From Verrucomicrobiota bacterium (GTDB lineage Bacteria; Verrucomicrobiota; Verrucomicrobiia; Chthoniobacterales; UBA10450): a stretch of 12,984 bases of DNA. Shown in pieces: positions 1-7,179 of this stretch (within the stretch, counting starts at the first letter, position 1; each line of letters starts with the position of its first letter). The notes under the pieces are model-generated. The model did no database searches, was not told where the DNA came from, and was given only the letters and a program-made list of their open reading frames with translations. The position numbers were made by a program, and so were the translations under genes. The stretch covers positions 1 to 12,984 of the forward strand of contig QHQV01000271.1 in NCBI GenBank assembly GCA_003219945.1. Reading direction: 5' to 3'.

Positions 1-16
1 CCGCGCGCGGGAATGC

Positions 17-94
17 TGTAGTCGCTGCCCTGTGGCCGGCGAAGCGTGCGTTCGTTTGCTTGTTACAGAGACGCTTCGCAGAGCGACGGCTACA
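17..94. repeat. Imperfect palindromic intergenic element with TGTAG/CTACA ends
   Basis: The two ends are inverted. TGTAGTCGCTGC (17-28) pairs with GCGACGGCTACA (83-94) with two G-U pairs and one mismatch, and GCGAAGCGT (39-47) pairs perfectly with ACGCTTCGC (71-79). The loop is 23 nt. This long hairpin with TGTAG...CTACA ends looks like a dispersed REP/MITE-type element, but no genome-wide copy count can be made here. A shorter related piece lies at 3152-3187. A 71-codon open frame runs through the element and is unlikely to be a gene. Confidence 0.5.
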
Positions 95-225
95 GAACTC
101 GGAATGCGATTTAATGAGTTGGAACCTCCCTCGAAAGAAAACACGCAACCGTCATCTTCAGGGCGTATAGTTGTAGACCGATGCGTTCGGTTGAAAGCCC
201 ACCGCCGGAGTGAAGATTTATTTCA
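95..225 (+). promoter_or_regulatory. Leader region of the hsp20-lon operon
   Basis: This non-coding stretch precedes the heat-shock operon and must carry its promoter unless transcription enters from outside the window. A TATAGT at 166-171 is the best -10-like hexamer, but no good -35 lies 16-18 nt upstream. No CIRCE (TTAGCACTC inverted repeat) or HAIR operator is visible, and no clear sigma-32 promoter. Weak purine runs (GGAG 207-210, GAAG 212-215) precede the ATG at 226, rather far for a Shine-Dalgarno. Promoter assignment is therefore weak. Confidence 0.25.
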
Positions 226-636
226 ATGGATCCGATCAAGAGCATAAAATTACGCTGGCTTCAGGGTGCATTGCACGACATCAGCTACGAATTGTCGCGC
301 TCGCATTTTTCCAGGTTTGCGCCTCAGGCGTGGCAACCGGCGATCAACGCGTACCGGTGCGAAACATGCATCCAAATCTGTGTTGATCTCGCGGGAGTCG
401 ATCGTTCCTTGATAGATCTGACCGTCGAACCGCGGCGCTTAGTGATTCGCGGGACGCGCGAGCTGCCCGAGCCGACCGGCGAGGGATGCGCACAGCAATT
501 ACTGGCGATGGAGATCGATTACGGGCTGTTTGAACGCGAGATTACTTTCCCCGTCGACGTGGAAATCGACAAGGCGCACGCCGAGCAGCGTAACGGATTA
601 CTGTGGATTTCGCTGCCGGTAAGAAAGGATTCATGA
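226..636 (+). CDS. Hsp20/alpha-crystallin family small heat-shock protein
   Basis: 136-aa cytoplasmic chaperone of the small heat-shock protein family, which holds unfolding proteins in a refoldable state without using ATP. The alpha-crystallin domain covers roughly residues 36-133. It begins at WQPAINAY, continues through ICVDLAGVDRSLIDLTVE and LVIRGTRELP, and ends in the strand GLLWISLPV, all typical of the family. The chain stops five residues after the domain, so the usual C-terminal I/V-x-I/V oligomerisation motif is missing. Its TGA overlaps the ATG of lon (ATGA, 633-636), so the two proteins are made from one transcript and probably by coupled translation. Pairing a holdase with the Lon protease fits joint handling of damaged proteins. 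Family call is firm; stress regulation is inferred. Confidence 0.88.
   Translation: MDPIKSIKLRWLQGALHDISYELSRSHFSRFAPQAWQPAINAYRCETCIQICVDLAGVDRSLIDLTVEPRRLVIRGTRELPEPTGEGCAQQLLAMEIDYGLFEREITFPVDVEIDKAHAEQRNGLLWISLPVRKDS
621..629 (+). promoter_or_regulatory. Ribosome binding site of lon
   Basis: AAGAAAGGA lies inside the last codons of the small heat-shock gene and ends 3 nt before the ATG at 633. It is the only good Shine-Dalgarno near the start of lon and decides in favour of ATG 633 over the in-frame GTG at 603. The tight spacing together with the ATGA overlap suggests translational re-initiation. Confidence 0.55.
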
Positions 637-3083
637 GCACAGAAAAGCTGGACGCGTTGCAATCGGGCATGGATTCCAAACCAACAGCTCAGGGTACCAT
701 CGCGCTCGGCGTAGATGAAAGCCGCACGCCGCGAATTCCTGAAGAACTGTCGATTCTACCGGTGCGCAGTTTCGTCGTTTTTCCGGGGACGGTGATCCCC
801 CTGAACGTCCAGCGGTCAGCGTCGCTCAAACTGCTCGATGACACGTTGCCACGCACGAAGGTGATCGGTCTACTGACGCAACGCGATGAGACGAAAGAAG
901 ATCCATTACCACACGATCTGTACTCGATCGGCACGGCCGCGCTCGTGCTCAAACTTGTTCGACAGTCAGAAGACAATGTGCTCGTAATCGTGCAGGGATT
1001 GCGGCGTTTTTCGCTGCGCAAAATAATTGCGACCGATCCGTTTCTGCGCGCCGAAATCGATTTACCGCAATCAATCCTGCCGCCGCCGAGCAAGGAATGG
1101 GAGGCAACATTCCGGAATTTGCGCGACTCGGCTTCGCGATTGTTCGAGCTGACACCGGATGCGCCCGAACAGGCCCGCACGATGATCATGAACATCGAGA
1201 ATCCGGAGCAACTCGCCGATTTTCTGGCGCCGAACCTCAATATAGATGTCGCCCAAAAGCAGGCCTTGCTCGGAGAACTCGACGTCGAAAAACGGGTGCA
1301 TGCCGTGCAACAACACATTTCGGCGCAGCTTGAGATCGCCCAGATCCAACAGCGACTTCAAAAGGATGTTGCGTCGCAATTTTCCGATGCGCAACGGCGC
1401 GCGTATCTCCGGTCGCAGCTCAAAGCGATCCAGCATGAGCTGGGTGAGACGGACGGCGGCAATGAGGAACAAGCGCAACAGCTGCGCGCGCGCCTGCAGG
1501 AAGCGAAGCCGCCGGAAGAAGTGATGAAACAGGCCGAGCGGGAATTGAAGCGACTGGATTTCATTCCGCCGGCAAGTCCCGAGTTTTCAGTGATCGTGAG
1601 TTACATCGAGATTATTGCCGATCTGCCCTGGAACAAGTTCAGCAAGGACGATCTCGACCTCGATCAGGCCCAGCAAATCCTTGACCGCGATCACTACGAT
1701 CTGGAAAAGGTTAAGAAGCGGTTGATCGAATATTTGGCCGTGCGAAAACTCAATCCGCAAGGGCACGGCGCAATCCTCTGTTTTCTCGGGCCGCCTGGCG
1801 TAGGCAAAACCAGTCTGGGTCAATCGATCGCCGACGCGCTGGGCCGCAAGTTCGTTCGGATCAGCCTCGGCGGAATGCGCGACGAAGCGGAGATTCGCGG
1901 TCATCGCCGCACGTATATCGGCTCGATGCCGGGACGCATCATTCAAGAGCTGCGCCGCTGCGGCACGCGCAATCCCGTCTTTATGCTCGATGAGATCGAC
2001 AAAATCGGTGCGGATTTTCGCGGCGACCCTGCGAGCGCGTTGCTCGAAGTGCTCGACCCGGCACAAAATCATGCCTTCGTCGACCGTTATCTCGACGTGC
2101 CGTTCGACCTTTCGCAGATCATTTTTATCGGCACGGCAAATTACATCGAGGGGATCCCGGAACCATTGCGCGACCGGATCGAAGTGATCTCCATTCCTGG
2201 TTACACCGAGCGCGAGAAAGCCGAGATCGCGAAGCGCTACCTTGTTCCGCGTCAGCTACAGGAGAACGGACTCAAACCCGAGCAATGCGACTTTCAGGAG
2301 GACGCGATTCGGCGCGTCATCAATGATTACACGCACGAAGCCGGCGTACGCGAGCTAGAACGGCAGATAGGTGCGATTTGTCGCGGTGTCGCAGCCCAGG
2401 TTGCGCGCGGAAAAACGGAGCACGTTACGGTCACGCCCGAGATTGTGCGAGAAATGCTCGGGCCTGCGAAATACGTTCGCGAAACGAAACTCAAGACCAG
2501 CAAACCCGGTGTGGTTACAGGGCTCGCTTATACGCCTCAAGGTGGCGAGGTGCTGCACATCGAAGCAACTCGATATCCCGGCAAAGGAAATATCACGCTT
2601 ACCGGACAGATCGGAAACGTGATGAAAGAATCGGTGCAGGCGGCGTTCAGTCTTGTGCGCAGCCGAGACGGCGAGATCGGTATTAGGGCCGAGGATTTTC
2701 GAAAGATGGACGTCCATGTGCACGTCCCCGCGGGCGCCGTGCCAAAAGACGGGCCATCAGCCGGGATAGCGATGTTTACTGCGCTCGCGTCGCTTTTCAC
2801 CAACAGGTCGGTTCGTTCCGACGTCGCGATGACGGGCGAGATTACGTTGCGCGGACTTGTTCTGCCGATCGGCGGATTGAAAGAAAAAAGTTTGGCTGCG
2901 ATGCGCGCCGGAATTTCCACTGTCATCATTCCCAAGCTCAACGAAAAAGATCTTCCTGATGTTCCCGAGGAAGCGAAACAAAAGCTCAATTTCGTCCCCG
3001 TGGAAAACGTAGATGAAGTTTTGGCTGTAGCGCTGGAGAAAAACGGCGCAACCGCGTCGGCTTCAGCAAACAAATCGGCCTGA
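633..3083 (+). CDS. lon: ATP-dependent protease Lon (endopeptidase La)
   Basis: 816-aa cytoplasmic serine protease of the LonA type, which unfolds and degrades damaged and short-lived regulatory proteins. The N-terminal substrate-binding domain starts near residue 39 (LSILPVRSFVVFPGTVIPLNV region). A helical linker occupies about 235-340. The AAA+ module carries Walker A GPPGVGKT (386-393) and Walker B FMLDEID (450-456). The C-terminal protease domain has the PKDGPSAG motif with catalytic Ser709, and GGLKEK with catalytic Lys752, exactly 43 residues later as in E. coli Lon. Length is normal, and nothing is missing. The last dozen residues are a Ser/Ala-rich tail of no known role. It is the second gene of an operon with the small heat-shock gene. 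A GTG at 603 would add ten residues, but ATG 633 has the binding site. Confidence 0.98.
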   Translation: MSTEKLDALQSGMDSKPTAQGTIALGVDESRTPRIPEELSILPVRSFVVFPGTVIPLNVQRSASLKLLDDTLPRTKVIGLLTQRDETKEDPLPHDLYSIGTAALVLKLVRQSEDNVLVIVQGLRRFSLRKIIATDPFLRAEIDLPQSILPPPSKEWEATFRNLRDSASRLFELTPDAPEQARTMIMNIENPEQLADFLAPNLNIDVAQKQALLGELDVEKRVHAVQQHISAQLEIAQIQQRLQKDVASQFSDAQRRAYLRSQLKAIQHELGETDGGNEEQAQQLRARLQEAKPPEEVMKQAERELKRLDFIPPASPEFSVIVSYIEIIADLPWNKFSKDDLDLDQAQQILDRDHYDLEKVKKRLIEYLAVRKLNPQGHGAILCFLGPPGVGKTSLGQSIADALGRKFVRISLGGMRDEAEIRGHRRTYIGSMPGRIIQELRRCGTRNPVFMLDEIDKIGADFRGDPASALLEVLDPAQNHAFVDRYLDVPFDLSQIIFIGTANYIEGIPEPLRDRIEVISIPGYTEREKAEIAKRYLVPRQLQENGLKPEQCDFQEDAIRRVINDYTHEAGVRELERQIGAICRGVAAQVARGKTEHVTVTPEIVREMLGPAKYVRETKLKTSKPGVVTGLAYTPQGGEVLHIEATRYPGKGNITLTGQIGNVMKESVQAAFSLVRSRDGEIGIRAEDFRKMDVHVHVPAGAVPKDGPSAGIAMFTALASLFTNRSVRSDVAMTGEITLRGLVLPIGGLKEKSLAAMRAGISTVIIPKLNEKDLPDVPEEAKQKLNFVPVENVDEVLAVALEKNGATASASANKSA

Positions 3084-3122
3084 GTGCCGAGCCGAACCAC
3101 GAATCGAGTTGCCTCCTCAGTC

Positions 3123-3145
3123 ATCTACATGCTCGAGCAGTAGAT
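3123..3145. terminator. Hairpin after lon, possible bidirectional terminator
   Basis: ATCTAC (3123-3128) plus TGCT (3130-3133) pair with AGCA (3136-3139) plus GTAGAT (3140-3145), with a single bulged A. It sits 40 nt past the lon stop, between two convergent genes, which is where a terminator would be expected. There is no T-run on either side, so rho-independent function is doubtful. Confidence 0.3.
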
Positions 3146-3151
3146 CTGAGC

Positions 3152-3187
3152 TGTCGTCGCTGGCTGGGGGTGATACAGACGGCTACA
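3152..3187. repeat. Short diverged relative of the 17-94 palindromic element
   Basis: TGTCGTCGCTGG (3152-3163) resembles the left end of the element at 17-94 (TGTAGTCGCTGC), and GACGGCTACA (3178-3187) is identical to its right end (85-94). The interior is reduced to 14 nt, as in an internally deleted copy. The similarity covers only about 22 nt in total, so chance cannot be ruled out. Confidence 0.35.
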
Positions 3188-3205
3188 ACAATCGTGCTGC
3201 AGGCA

Positions 3206-3610
3206 CTACTTCCATTCCCAATATTCGGAGTGCGTGTTGCCCTCTGCATCTACTGCGTATTCGAATAGCACTGCCACGTTGTTGAGGCGAGACCACTGTG
3301 AAGGCATGGTTTGAAAATAGAGGGCGCCGCGATAACTCGCGGTGCCGTCTTTTTTCATTGTACCAACACCATGGCCGGTCCACGTGGCCGTTTTGCCGTC
3401 CTTCGTTATCATGATGCCTTGACCTTCGCCGTATTGCGTTCCATCCGGACGGAAAATGGTCGTGTACGTGCCTGTGTCCTTTATGTTCGTGCCCAGCACT
3501 GATCCGGTTGCCTGAAAAGATGTTTCCATCTTCGGGTCTCCGCCCAGATTCGGCAATACGCGCCGCATAGTAACCTTGCCTGATATCTCACCAATCTTCT
3601 CGCCTAACAT
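3206..3610 (-). CDS. Conserved-looking hypothetical protein, 134 aa, unknown function
   Basis: I do not recognise a named domain. The protein has no signal peptide and no membrane segment, so it is probably cytoplasmic. It is rich in Gly, Thr and aromatic residues arranged in alternating short strands (SGKVTMRRVLP, TYTTIFRPDG, GQGIMITKDGKTATWTGHG, ALYFQTMP), suggesting a small all-beta barrel. It ends in HSEYWEWK. The start is well supported: ATG at 3610 has a strong AAGGAGG eight nt upstream, much better than the other genes here, and a promoter-like sequence lies at 3662-3691. It converges on lon and follows the terminator of the larger minus-strand gene, so it appears to be a single-gene unit that could be well expressed. 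A role in ligand binding would be speculation. Confidence 0.8.
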   Translation of the reverse strand: MLGEKIGEISGKVTMRRVLPNLGGDPKMETSFQATGSVLGTNIKDTGTYTTIFRPDGTQYGEGQGIMITKDGKTATWTGHGVGTMKKDGTASYRGALYFQTMPSQWSRLNNVAVLFEYAVDAEGNTHSEYWEWK

Positions 3611-3615
3611 AAATT

Positions 3616-3625
3616 CTTCCTCCTT
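3616..3625 (-). promoter_or_regulatory. Strong Shine-Dalgarno of the 134-aa gene
   Basis: On the minus strand AAGGAGGAAG ends a few nt before the ATG at 3610. It is a full match to the anti-Shine-Dalgarno core (AAGGAGG at 3619-3625, 8-nt spacing), the strongest in the window, and it fixes the start codon. Confidence 0.75.
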
Positions 3626-3661
3626 GTTGAATTCTTCTGAGTTACTGGATTCGATGCGGAA

Positions 3662-3691
3662 ATCTTAGCAAAAAAGAAATTGGAGCGTCAG
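3662..3691 (-). promoter_or_regulatory. Candidate sigma-70 promoter of the 134-aa gene
   Basis: Read on the minus strand: CTGACG (-35-like, 3686-3691), an 18-nt spacer, then TAAGAT (-10-like, 3662-3667) preceded by TGC, the extended -10 signature. It lies about 50 nt upstream of the ATG at 3610. Each hexamer matches consensus at four of six positions. Confidence 0.4.
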
Positions 3692-3704
3692 AATTCGGAG
3701 CGGG

Positions 3705-3743
3705 AAAAAGTTCGCCATTGCCGGGCGCGACTGCCCGTTGGCG
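3705..3743 (-). terminator. Rho-independent terminator of the 834-aa secreted protein gene
   Basis: On the minus strand, 30 nt past the stop at 3773, a two-part stem forms. CGCCA pairs with TGGCG (3739-3743 with 3713-3717), and CGGGC pairs with GCCCG (3733-3737 with 3722-3726). The loop is 6 nt. AAC and then five T follow (complement of 3705-3709). The internal loop is asymmetric, but position and T-run fit a terminator. Confidence 0.6.
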
Positions 3744-3772
3744 AGGGCGCGTGCGCTCCGCAGAAATTCGTG

Positions 3773-6277
3773 TCAGGGCGTGACGACCAAGCTCCATCCA
3801 GCTGGTAAAGTCGGTCCTAACGCGGCATTGACCAAAATATTGTTGACGAGGTATTCGATCGCCGTTTGACCACTGACGGGGTTGTAGAGCACGTAATCCG
3901 GTTTTCCGTCTCCATCAACATCGGCTGTGGCTACTAACGGCCACGTGAGGGGAATGGTCGGTCCGAACGCAGCTCCAATCACTGTAGATCCTGACAAGTA
4001 GCCAATTACCGTTTGGCCAGTGCCGGAATTAAACAACGCATAATCCGGATGGCCGTCGCTATCGAAATCCGCGACGTCTATCAAGTTCCAGCCTGGTGGA
4101 AGAGTCGGGCCATAGCCAGCACCGACGACCACAATGTTATTCAGATAGGCTATCACGGTTTCACCCGTGCCGACCTTGTAAAGCACATAGTCCGGGTAAG
4201 CGTCGCCGTTAAAGTCTTTTGCCGTCACCAGCTCCCAGCCAAGAGGCACGGGCGGACCGTATGCGGCGCCAATCACCGTCAGGCCTGACAAATACGCGAT
4301 CATTGTTTGTCCGGTCGCCGGATTGAACAACGCATAATCAGTATGGCCGTCGCCATCAAAATCGGCCGCACCTGCCAAACGCCAGCCGGCCGGCAGGGTC
4401 GGACCGAACGCGGCGCCAATGACAACGTTGTTGTTAAGGTATCCTACTACGGTTTGATGCGTGGTGGCGTTTTGAATCACAAGGTCCGGGTGAGTGTCAT
4501 CGTTAAAATCGGCCACCACAGCCCTCGCGGCTGGCGTGGTAAAACTCCTGTCGGTGCCGTAGGTCGTTCCACCAGAATTGCTGGCTACGATTCGGAAATG
4601 ATACGTCGCGGCCGCAGTCAAGCCGCTGACATTCGCAGTGACGTTCTGCGTCGTGCTGCCTTGGTAATTCTGAGTTGCCGTGCTGGAGCCGTAGTTCGTC
4701 GTAGTTCCATACTCGAAATGAACAGCGGTAATCGCTCCGTTTGGATTGACCGTGCCATTGAGCGTAGCTGAAAAATTAGCCACGTTCGTGGCCGGATTAG
4801 TCGCGACAATCGGAGGGACAGTTGGCGTCGGTGTGGGCGACGGCGTAGGCGGCGGGACAGTTGGCGTAGGCGTGGGCAACGGCGTAGGCGGCGGGATGCG
4901 GACGTAATAGATATCCTCTTCGCCGTTGAATGTGGCGGCGTAGGCGACGTTCGCGCTGGCGTTGTCCGAAACGACCGTGATATAATCACCAATCTTGTCT
5001 TGATTCGGATAACCCACAAACGGACTAAATGAATTACTGACCGCGATATTCGCCGACCAGGTATTTCCGCCGTCGATGCTGTAGGAATAAAAAAGCTGCG
5101 AAGTCGTGTTATCTGCAGCGTGACGCGTATCGTACCAGACGACATCAATTCGACCGTTTGGGGCGACCGAAAGTGTGCCGAACCAATGCCATTTAGCATG
5201 GTTAACTGGATCGTCATTGATCCGGCGCGGCGCGCTGAACGTACTCCCGCCATCGGTGCTGCGCACGAACATCACCTCGCTGCCATTCGTGAAACCGGAT
5301 GGCTGAACACTAGCGAGCATATAGACATTGTTGTTCGTGCTCGTGCCTGAACGATCGACGGCGAGAAAAACCTGGCCCACTAATCCTTCCGGATTGATCG
5401 GTTCGGCGAAAATGATGTTTCCGCCAAGGTTCACCGCCCTGCTTTGGTCGAACGTCGGAACAACAGCGCCGTTCTTTGCATTCGTTGACCGAACACACCA
5501 AATGCGACCAGTGCTCAGGTTCACGCCGCCAATAAAAACATTGCCGTTGAAATCAACATCCAAGGTGCCCCACGCAGGGGAATTCGGAATGTTGATCGGA
5601 TTCATCCAGGTCAGCCCATCATTCGTTGAGCGGGTGAACTGTCTGCCGCCGTAATTGTTTCCATCGGTGCTCCAGCATTGATATTGGAAGCCGTGCCCGG
5701 AGCTGTTGGTGTTATCGATCGTGAACCACTGTTTATCGCCGCCATCCGCCGGTGCGACAGCCGTCCATGATTGACCGCCGTTGAGTGATCTCCACAAGTC
5801 ATCGAAGAAGTTCTGCAGAAGACTGAGATAAAAAAAACGGCCGGTAGTGTCGGAGTTCAGAACGGGATCGCTGCGGAAGACGTTGTTTTGCAGTACGCCG
5901 GGAGCTATCCACCTCGTGCCGCCGTTTGTAGTGTATGCAAAACCTGCTTCCCGGAAATTCGACGTAACGCTGTTGAACTGGCGCCAGCCAATGCTCATCC
6001 TGTTTGGATTATTACGATCGACACAAATGGACGGCTCATTTGCAGCGTCGCCAACTCTGTTGTTGCCATTCGCGTCCACGTTAACTTGATAACTCGTATA
6101 CGAATCGAACTGTGAGATTAGCGCAGGCGAAATTGCCTTTATCGGTGCCGCGATCGCTGGCGCGTTGTCATATTTTTCGAGTGGCTCAGTGGGCAGGGGC
6201 TTTCCCGCAACTGTTTGGCTGAAAGCTGCTGGAGCGAGCAGCAGAAAAAGGGTGGTGAGTAACCCCAATCGCAACAT
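3773..6277 (-). CDS. Secreted Asp-box (sialidase-like) propeller protein with Fn3-like domain and FG-GAP/VCBS-like repeats
   Basis: 834-aa exported protein. A signal peptide covers residues 1-20 (LLTTLFLLLAPAAFS). Residues 55-460 carry five Asp-box motifs: TTNGGTRW, SLNGGQSW (164-171), STNDGLTW (217-224), STDGGSTF (340-347) and SIDGGNTW (400-407). These mark a sialidase/neuraminidase-type beta-propeller, though I cannot identify the sialidase catalytic residues, so sugar cleavage is unproven. A Pro/Thr linker (462-489) follows, then an Fn3-like domain (about 490-583), then five 49-aa repeats (589-833) with DFDGDGHPDY calcium-binding loops. There is no PEP-CTERM or other sorting tail, so it is probably released or held by binding. 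I chose ATG 6277 over TTG 6286; neither has a good Shine-Dalgarno. It starts just after the terminator at 6319-6368 and ends before the one at 3705-3743, so it is a single-gene unit. Confidence 0.85.
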   Translation of the reverse strand: MLRLGLLTTLFLLLAPAAFSQTVAGKPLPTEPLEKYDNAPAIAAPIKAISPALISQFDSYTSYQVNVDANGNNRVGDAANEPSICVDRNNPNRMSIGWRQFNSVTSNFREAGFAYTTNGGTRWIAPGVLQNNVFRSDPVLNSDTTGRFFYLSLLQNFFDDLWRSLNGGQSWTAVAPADGGDKQWFTIDNTNSSGHGFQYQCWSTDGNNYGGRQFTRSTNDGLTWMNPINIPNSPAWGTLDVDFNGNVFIGGVNLSTGRIWCVRSTNAKNGAVVPTFDQSRAVNLGGNIIFAEPINPEGLVGQVFLAVDRSGTSTNNNVYMLASVQPSGFTNGSEVMFVRSTDGGSTFSAPRRINDDPVNHAKWHWFGTLSVAPNGRIDVVWYDTRHAADNTTSQLFYSYSIDGGNTWSANIAVSNSFSPFVGYPNQDKIGDYITVVSDNASANVAYAATFNGEEDIYYVRIPPPTPLPTPTPTVPPPTPSPTPTPTVPPIVATNPATNVANFSATLNGTVNPNGAITAVHFEYGTTTNYGSSTATQNYQGSTTQNVTANVSGLTAAATYHFRIVASNSGGTTYGTDRSFTTPAARAVVADFNDDTHPDLVIQNATTHQTVVGYLNNNVVIGAAFGPTLPAGWRLAGAADFDGDGHTDYALFNPATGQTMIAYLSGLTVIGAAYGPPVPLGWELVTAKDFNGDAYPDYVLYKVGTGETVIAYLNNIVVVGAGYGPTLPPGWNLIDVADFDSDGHPDYALFNSGTGQTVIGYLSGSTVIGAAFGPTIPLTWPLVATADVDGDGKPDYVLYNPVSGQTAIEYLVNNILVNAALGPTLPAGWSLVVTP
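3779..4513 (-). repeat. Five tandem 147-nt repeats coding for 49-aa FG-GAP/VCBS-like units
   Basis: The 3' end of the 834-aa gene consists of five 49-codon units, each with DFDGDGxPDY, a strand pair TGQTVIxYL and GPTLPxGW. Units 1, 3 and 5 share NN in the middle strand and LPxGW. Units 2 and 4 share YALFN, LSGxTVIGAA and PLxW. The array therefore alternates A-B-A-B-A, implying growth by copying of a two-unit (98-aa) block. Confidence 0.85.
4815..4892 (-). repeat. Two 39-nt tandem repeats coding for the Pro/Thr linker
   Basis: Units 4815-4853 and 4854-4892 differ at only a few bases and encode PPPTPLPTPTPTV and PPPTPSPTPTPTV. They form the stiff linker between the propeller and the Fn3-like domain. 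Such repeats change copy number easily. Confidence 0.85.
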
Positions 6278-6318
6278 CCCCGGCAATATACGCCGGAACT
6301 ATCTCTCGCGCACGTTGC

Positions 6319-6368
6319 AAAAAAGGCGACCGGCGGTCCGCTCCCTATCGCCCTGCGGAAACCGCCGG
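6319..6368 (-). terminator. Rho-independent terminator of the Gly-rich peptidoglycan-binding gene
   Basis: On the minus strand CCGGCGGT (6361-6368) pairs with ACCGCCGG (6330-6337), and CCGC (6355-6358) pairs with GCGG (6338-6341), with a 2-nt bulge and a loop of about 13 nt. TCGCC and six T follow (complement of 6319-6324). This is a textbook terminator. It lies about 60 nt past the stop at 6431, and only 5 nt past the alternative-frame stop at 6373. Confidence 0.8.
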
Positions 6369-6430
6369 CCAATCAATCGAAAGATAGTAGAACTCTTGGC
6401 CAGTCGTGTAGTTGACTGGAAGGACCTCCG

Positions 6431-7108
6431 TTAACTTGCGTTATCGTGGTCTTGCTCGTACGCCCGGATCGCGCGCCGCGTCTGCGGTCCCAAGACTCCG
6501 TCGATGGATCCGTGGTAATAACCAGCCCGTGACAGCCGCCGTTGCAATTCAGAGACTCTAGATTGACTCCTGCCGCCGTAGCGAGACTGGTACTCGGCGC
6601 CGTATCCGTTGCCATACCCATTATTATACCCGTAGCCATTACCATACTGATAACCGCCGTAACCGTAGCCGTAGGCGCCACCATAGCCGTAAGGATAATA
6701 GCCGTAGTACGGATAGCCGTAGCCCCAGCCCCAGCCAGGTCCCCAGCCCCATCCCCACCCCCACGGAAAGCCGAAGCTGCCGATGAAGATCACATCATTG
6801 TCGTTGTGATGATGACCATTATGCCAGTTGTTGCCGTGCCAGTTATTGCCGTGCCAGTTGTTGCCGTGCCAGTTGTTGCCGCCGTGCCAGTTGTTGCCGC
6901 CGTGCCAGTTGTTGCCACCGCTCCAACGTGCGCCGCCCGGGCCCATTCCGCCACCAGAGAAACCGCCGCGGGACATTCCTCCAAACCCGCCACCGCCGCG
7001 ACCACCACCACCACCGCCACCGCCACGTACAGCCTCGGTGGTCAGTGGCGCAGCAAGCGTTAAAACAACAAGGCAAATTCCAGAAAAGAAGAGCTTTGAA
7101 TTAGTCAT
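6431..7108 (-). CDS. Secreted Gly/Trp/Tyr-rich protein with truncated peptidoglycan-binding domain
   Basis: 225-aa exported protein. The signal peptide is residues 1-26 (LFFSGICLVVLTLAAPLTTEA). A polyglycine stretch follows, then a tandem NNWHG(G) array, then a Gly-Trp/Gly-Tyr-rich segment. The C-terminus is a PG_binding_1-type domain from about residue 183 (VSELQRRLSRAGYYHGSIDG, then GPQTRRAIRAYEQDHDN). That domain normally runs about 55-60 residues but stops here after about 43. The next frame continues with VNGGPSSQLHDWPRVLLSFD to a stop at 6373, which fits the missing end, so a 1-nt shift near 6433-6440 probably truncates it. The likely role is a cell-wall-associated structural protein, an inference from the domain and composition. 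I chose ATG 7108 over GTG 7138 because it starts the signal peptide cleanly. Confidence 0.8.
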   Translation of the reverse strand: MTNSKLFFSGICLVVLTLAAPLTTEAVRGGGGGGGGRGGGGFGGMSRGGFSGGGMGPGGARWSGGNNWHGGNNWHGGNNWHGNNWHGNNWHGNNWHNGHHHNDNDVIFIGSFGFPWGWGWGWGPGWGWGYGYPYYGYYPYGYGGAYGYGYGGYQYGNGYGYNNGYGNGYGAEYQSRYGGRSQSRVSELQRRLSRAGYYHGSIDGVLGPQTRRAIRAYEQDHDNAS

Positions 7109-7179
7109 AGCAAAGTAAGGTTCTATCCGATTAGACACCCTGGAGCGTCCGAAGTCGCGTTATTTTTGTGCGGCTTGAG

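Noticed and set aside
100..225. Heat-shock operators (CIRCE, HAIR) before hsp20-lon
   Set aside because: I looked for TTAGCACTC/GAGTGCTAA and CTTGAGT/ACTCAAG and found neither; the TTGAAA at about 191-196 has no matching sigma-32 -10.
32..247. 71-codon open frame before the small heat-shock gene
   Set aside because: It runs through the palindromic repeat and overlaps the heat-shock gene start; its translation looks like random Arg-rich sequence with no domain or binding site.
6780..6915. CRISPR-like array of ~15-18 nt repeats (GTGCCAGTTGTTGCC)
   Set aside because: The units are in frame, encode NNWHG(G) in a secreted protein, and have no unique spacers.
6542..7118. Long plus-strand frames opposite the Gly-rich gene, with Val/Ala- or Pro-rich translations
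   Set aside because: They are antisense shadows of the GGN/NNWHG repeat codons on the minus strand, which has the signal peptide, domain and terminator.
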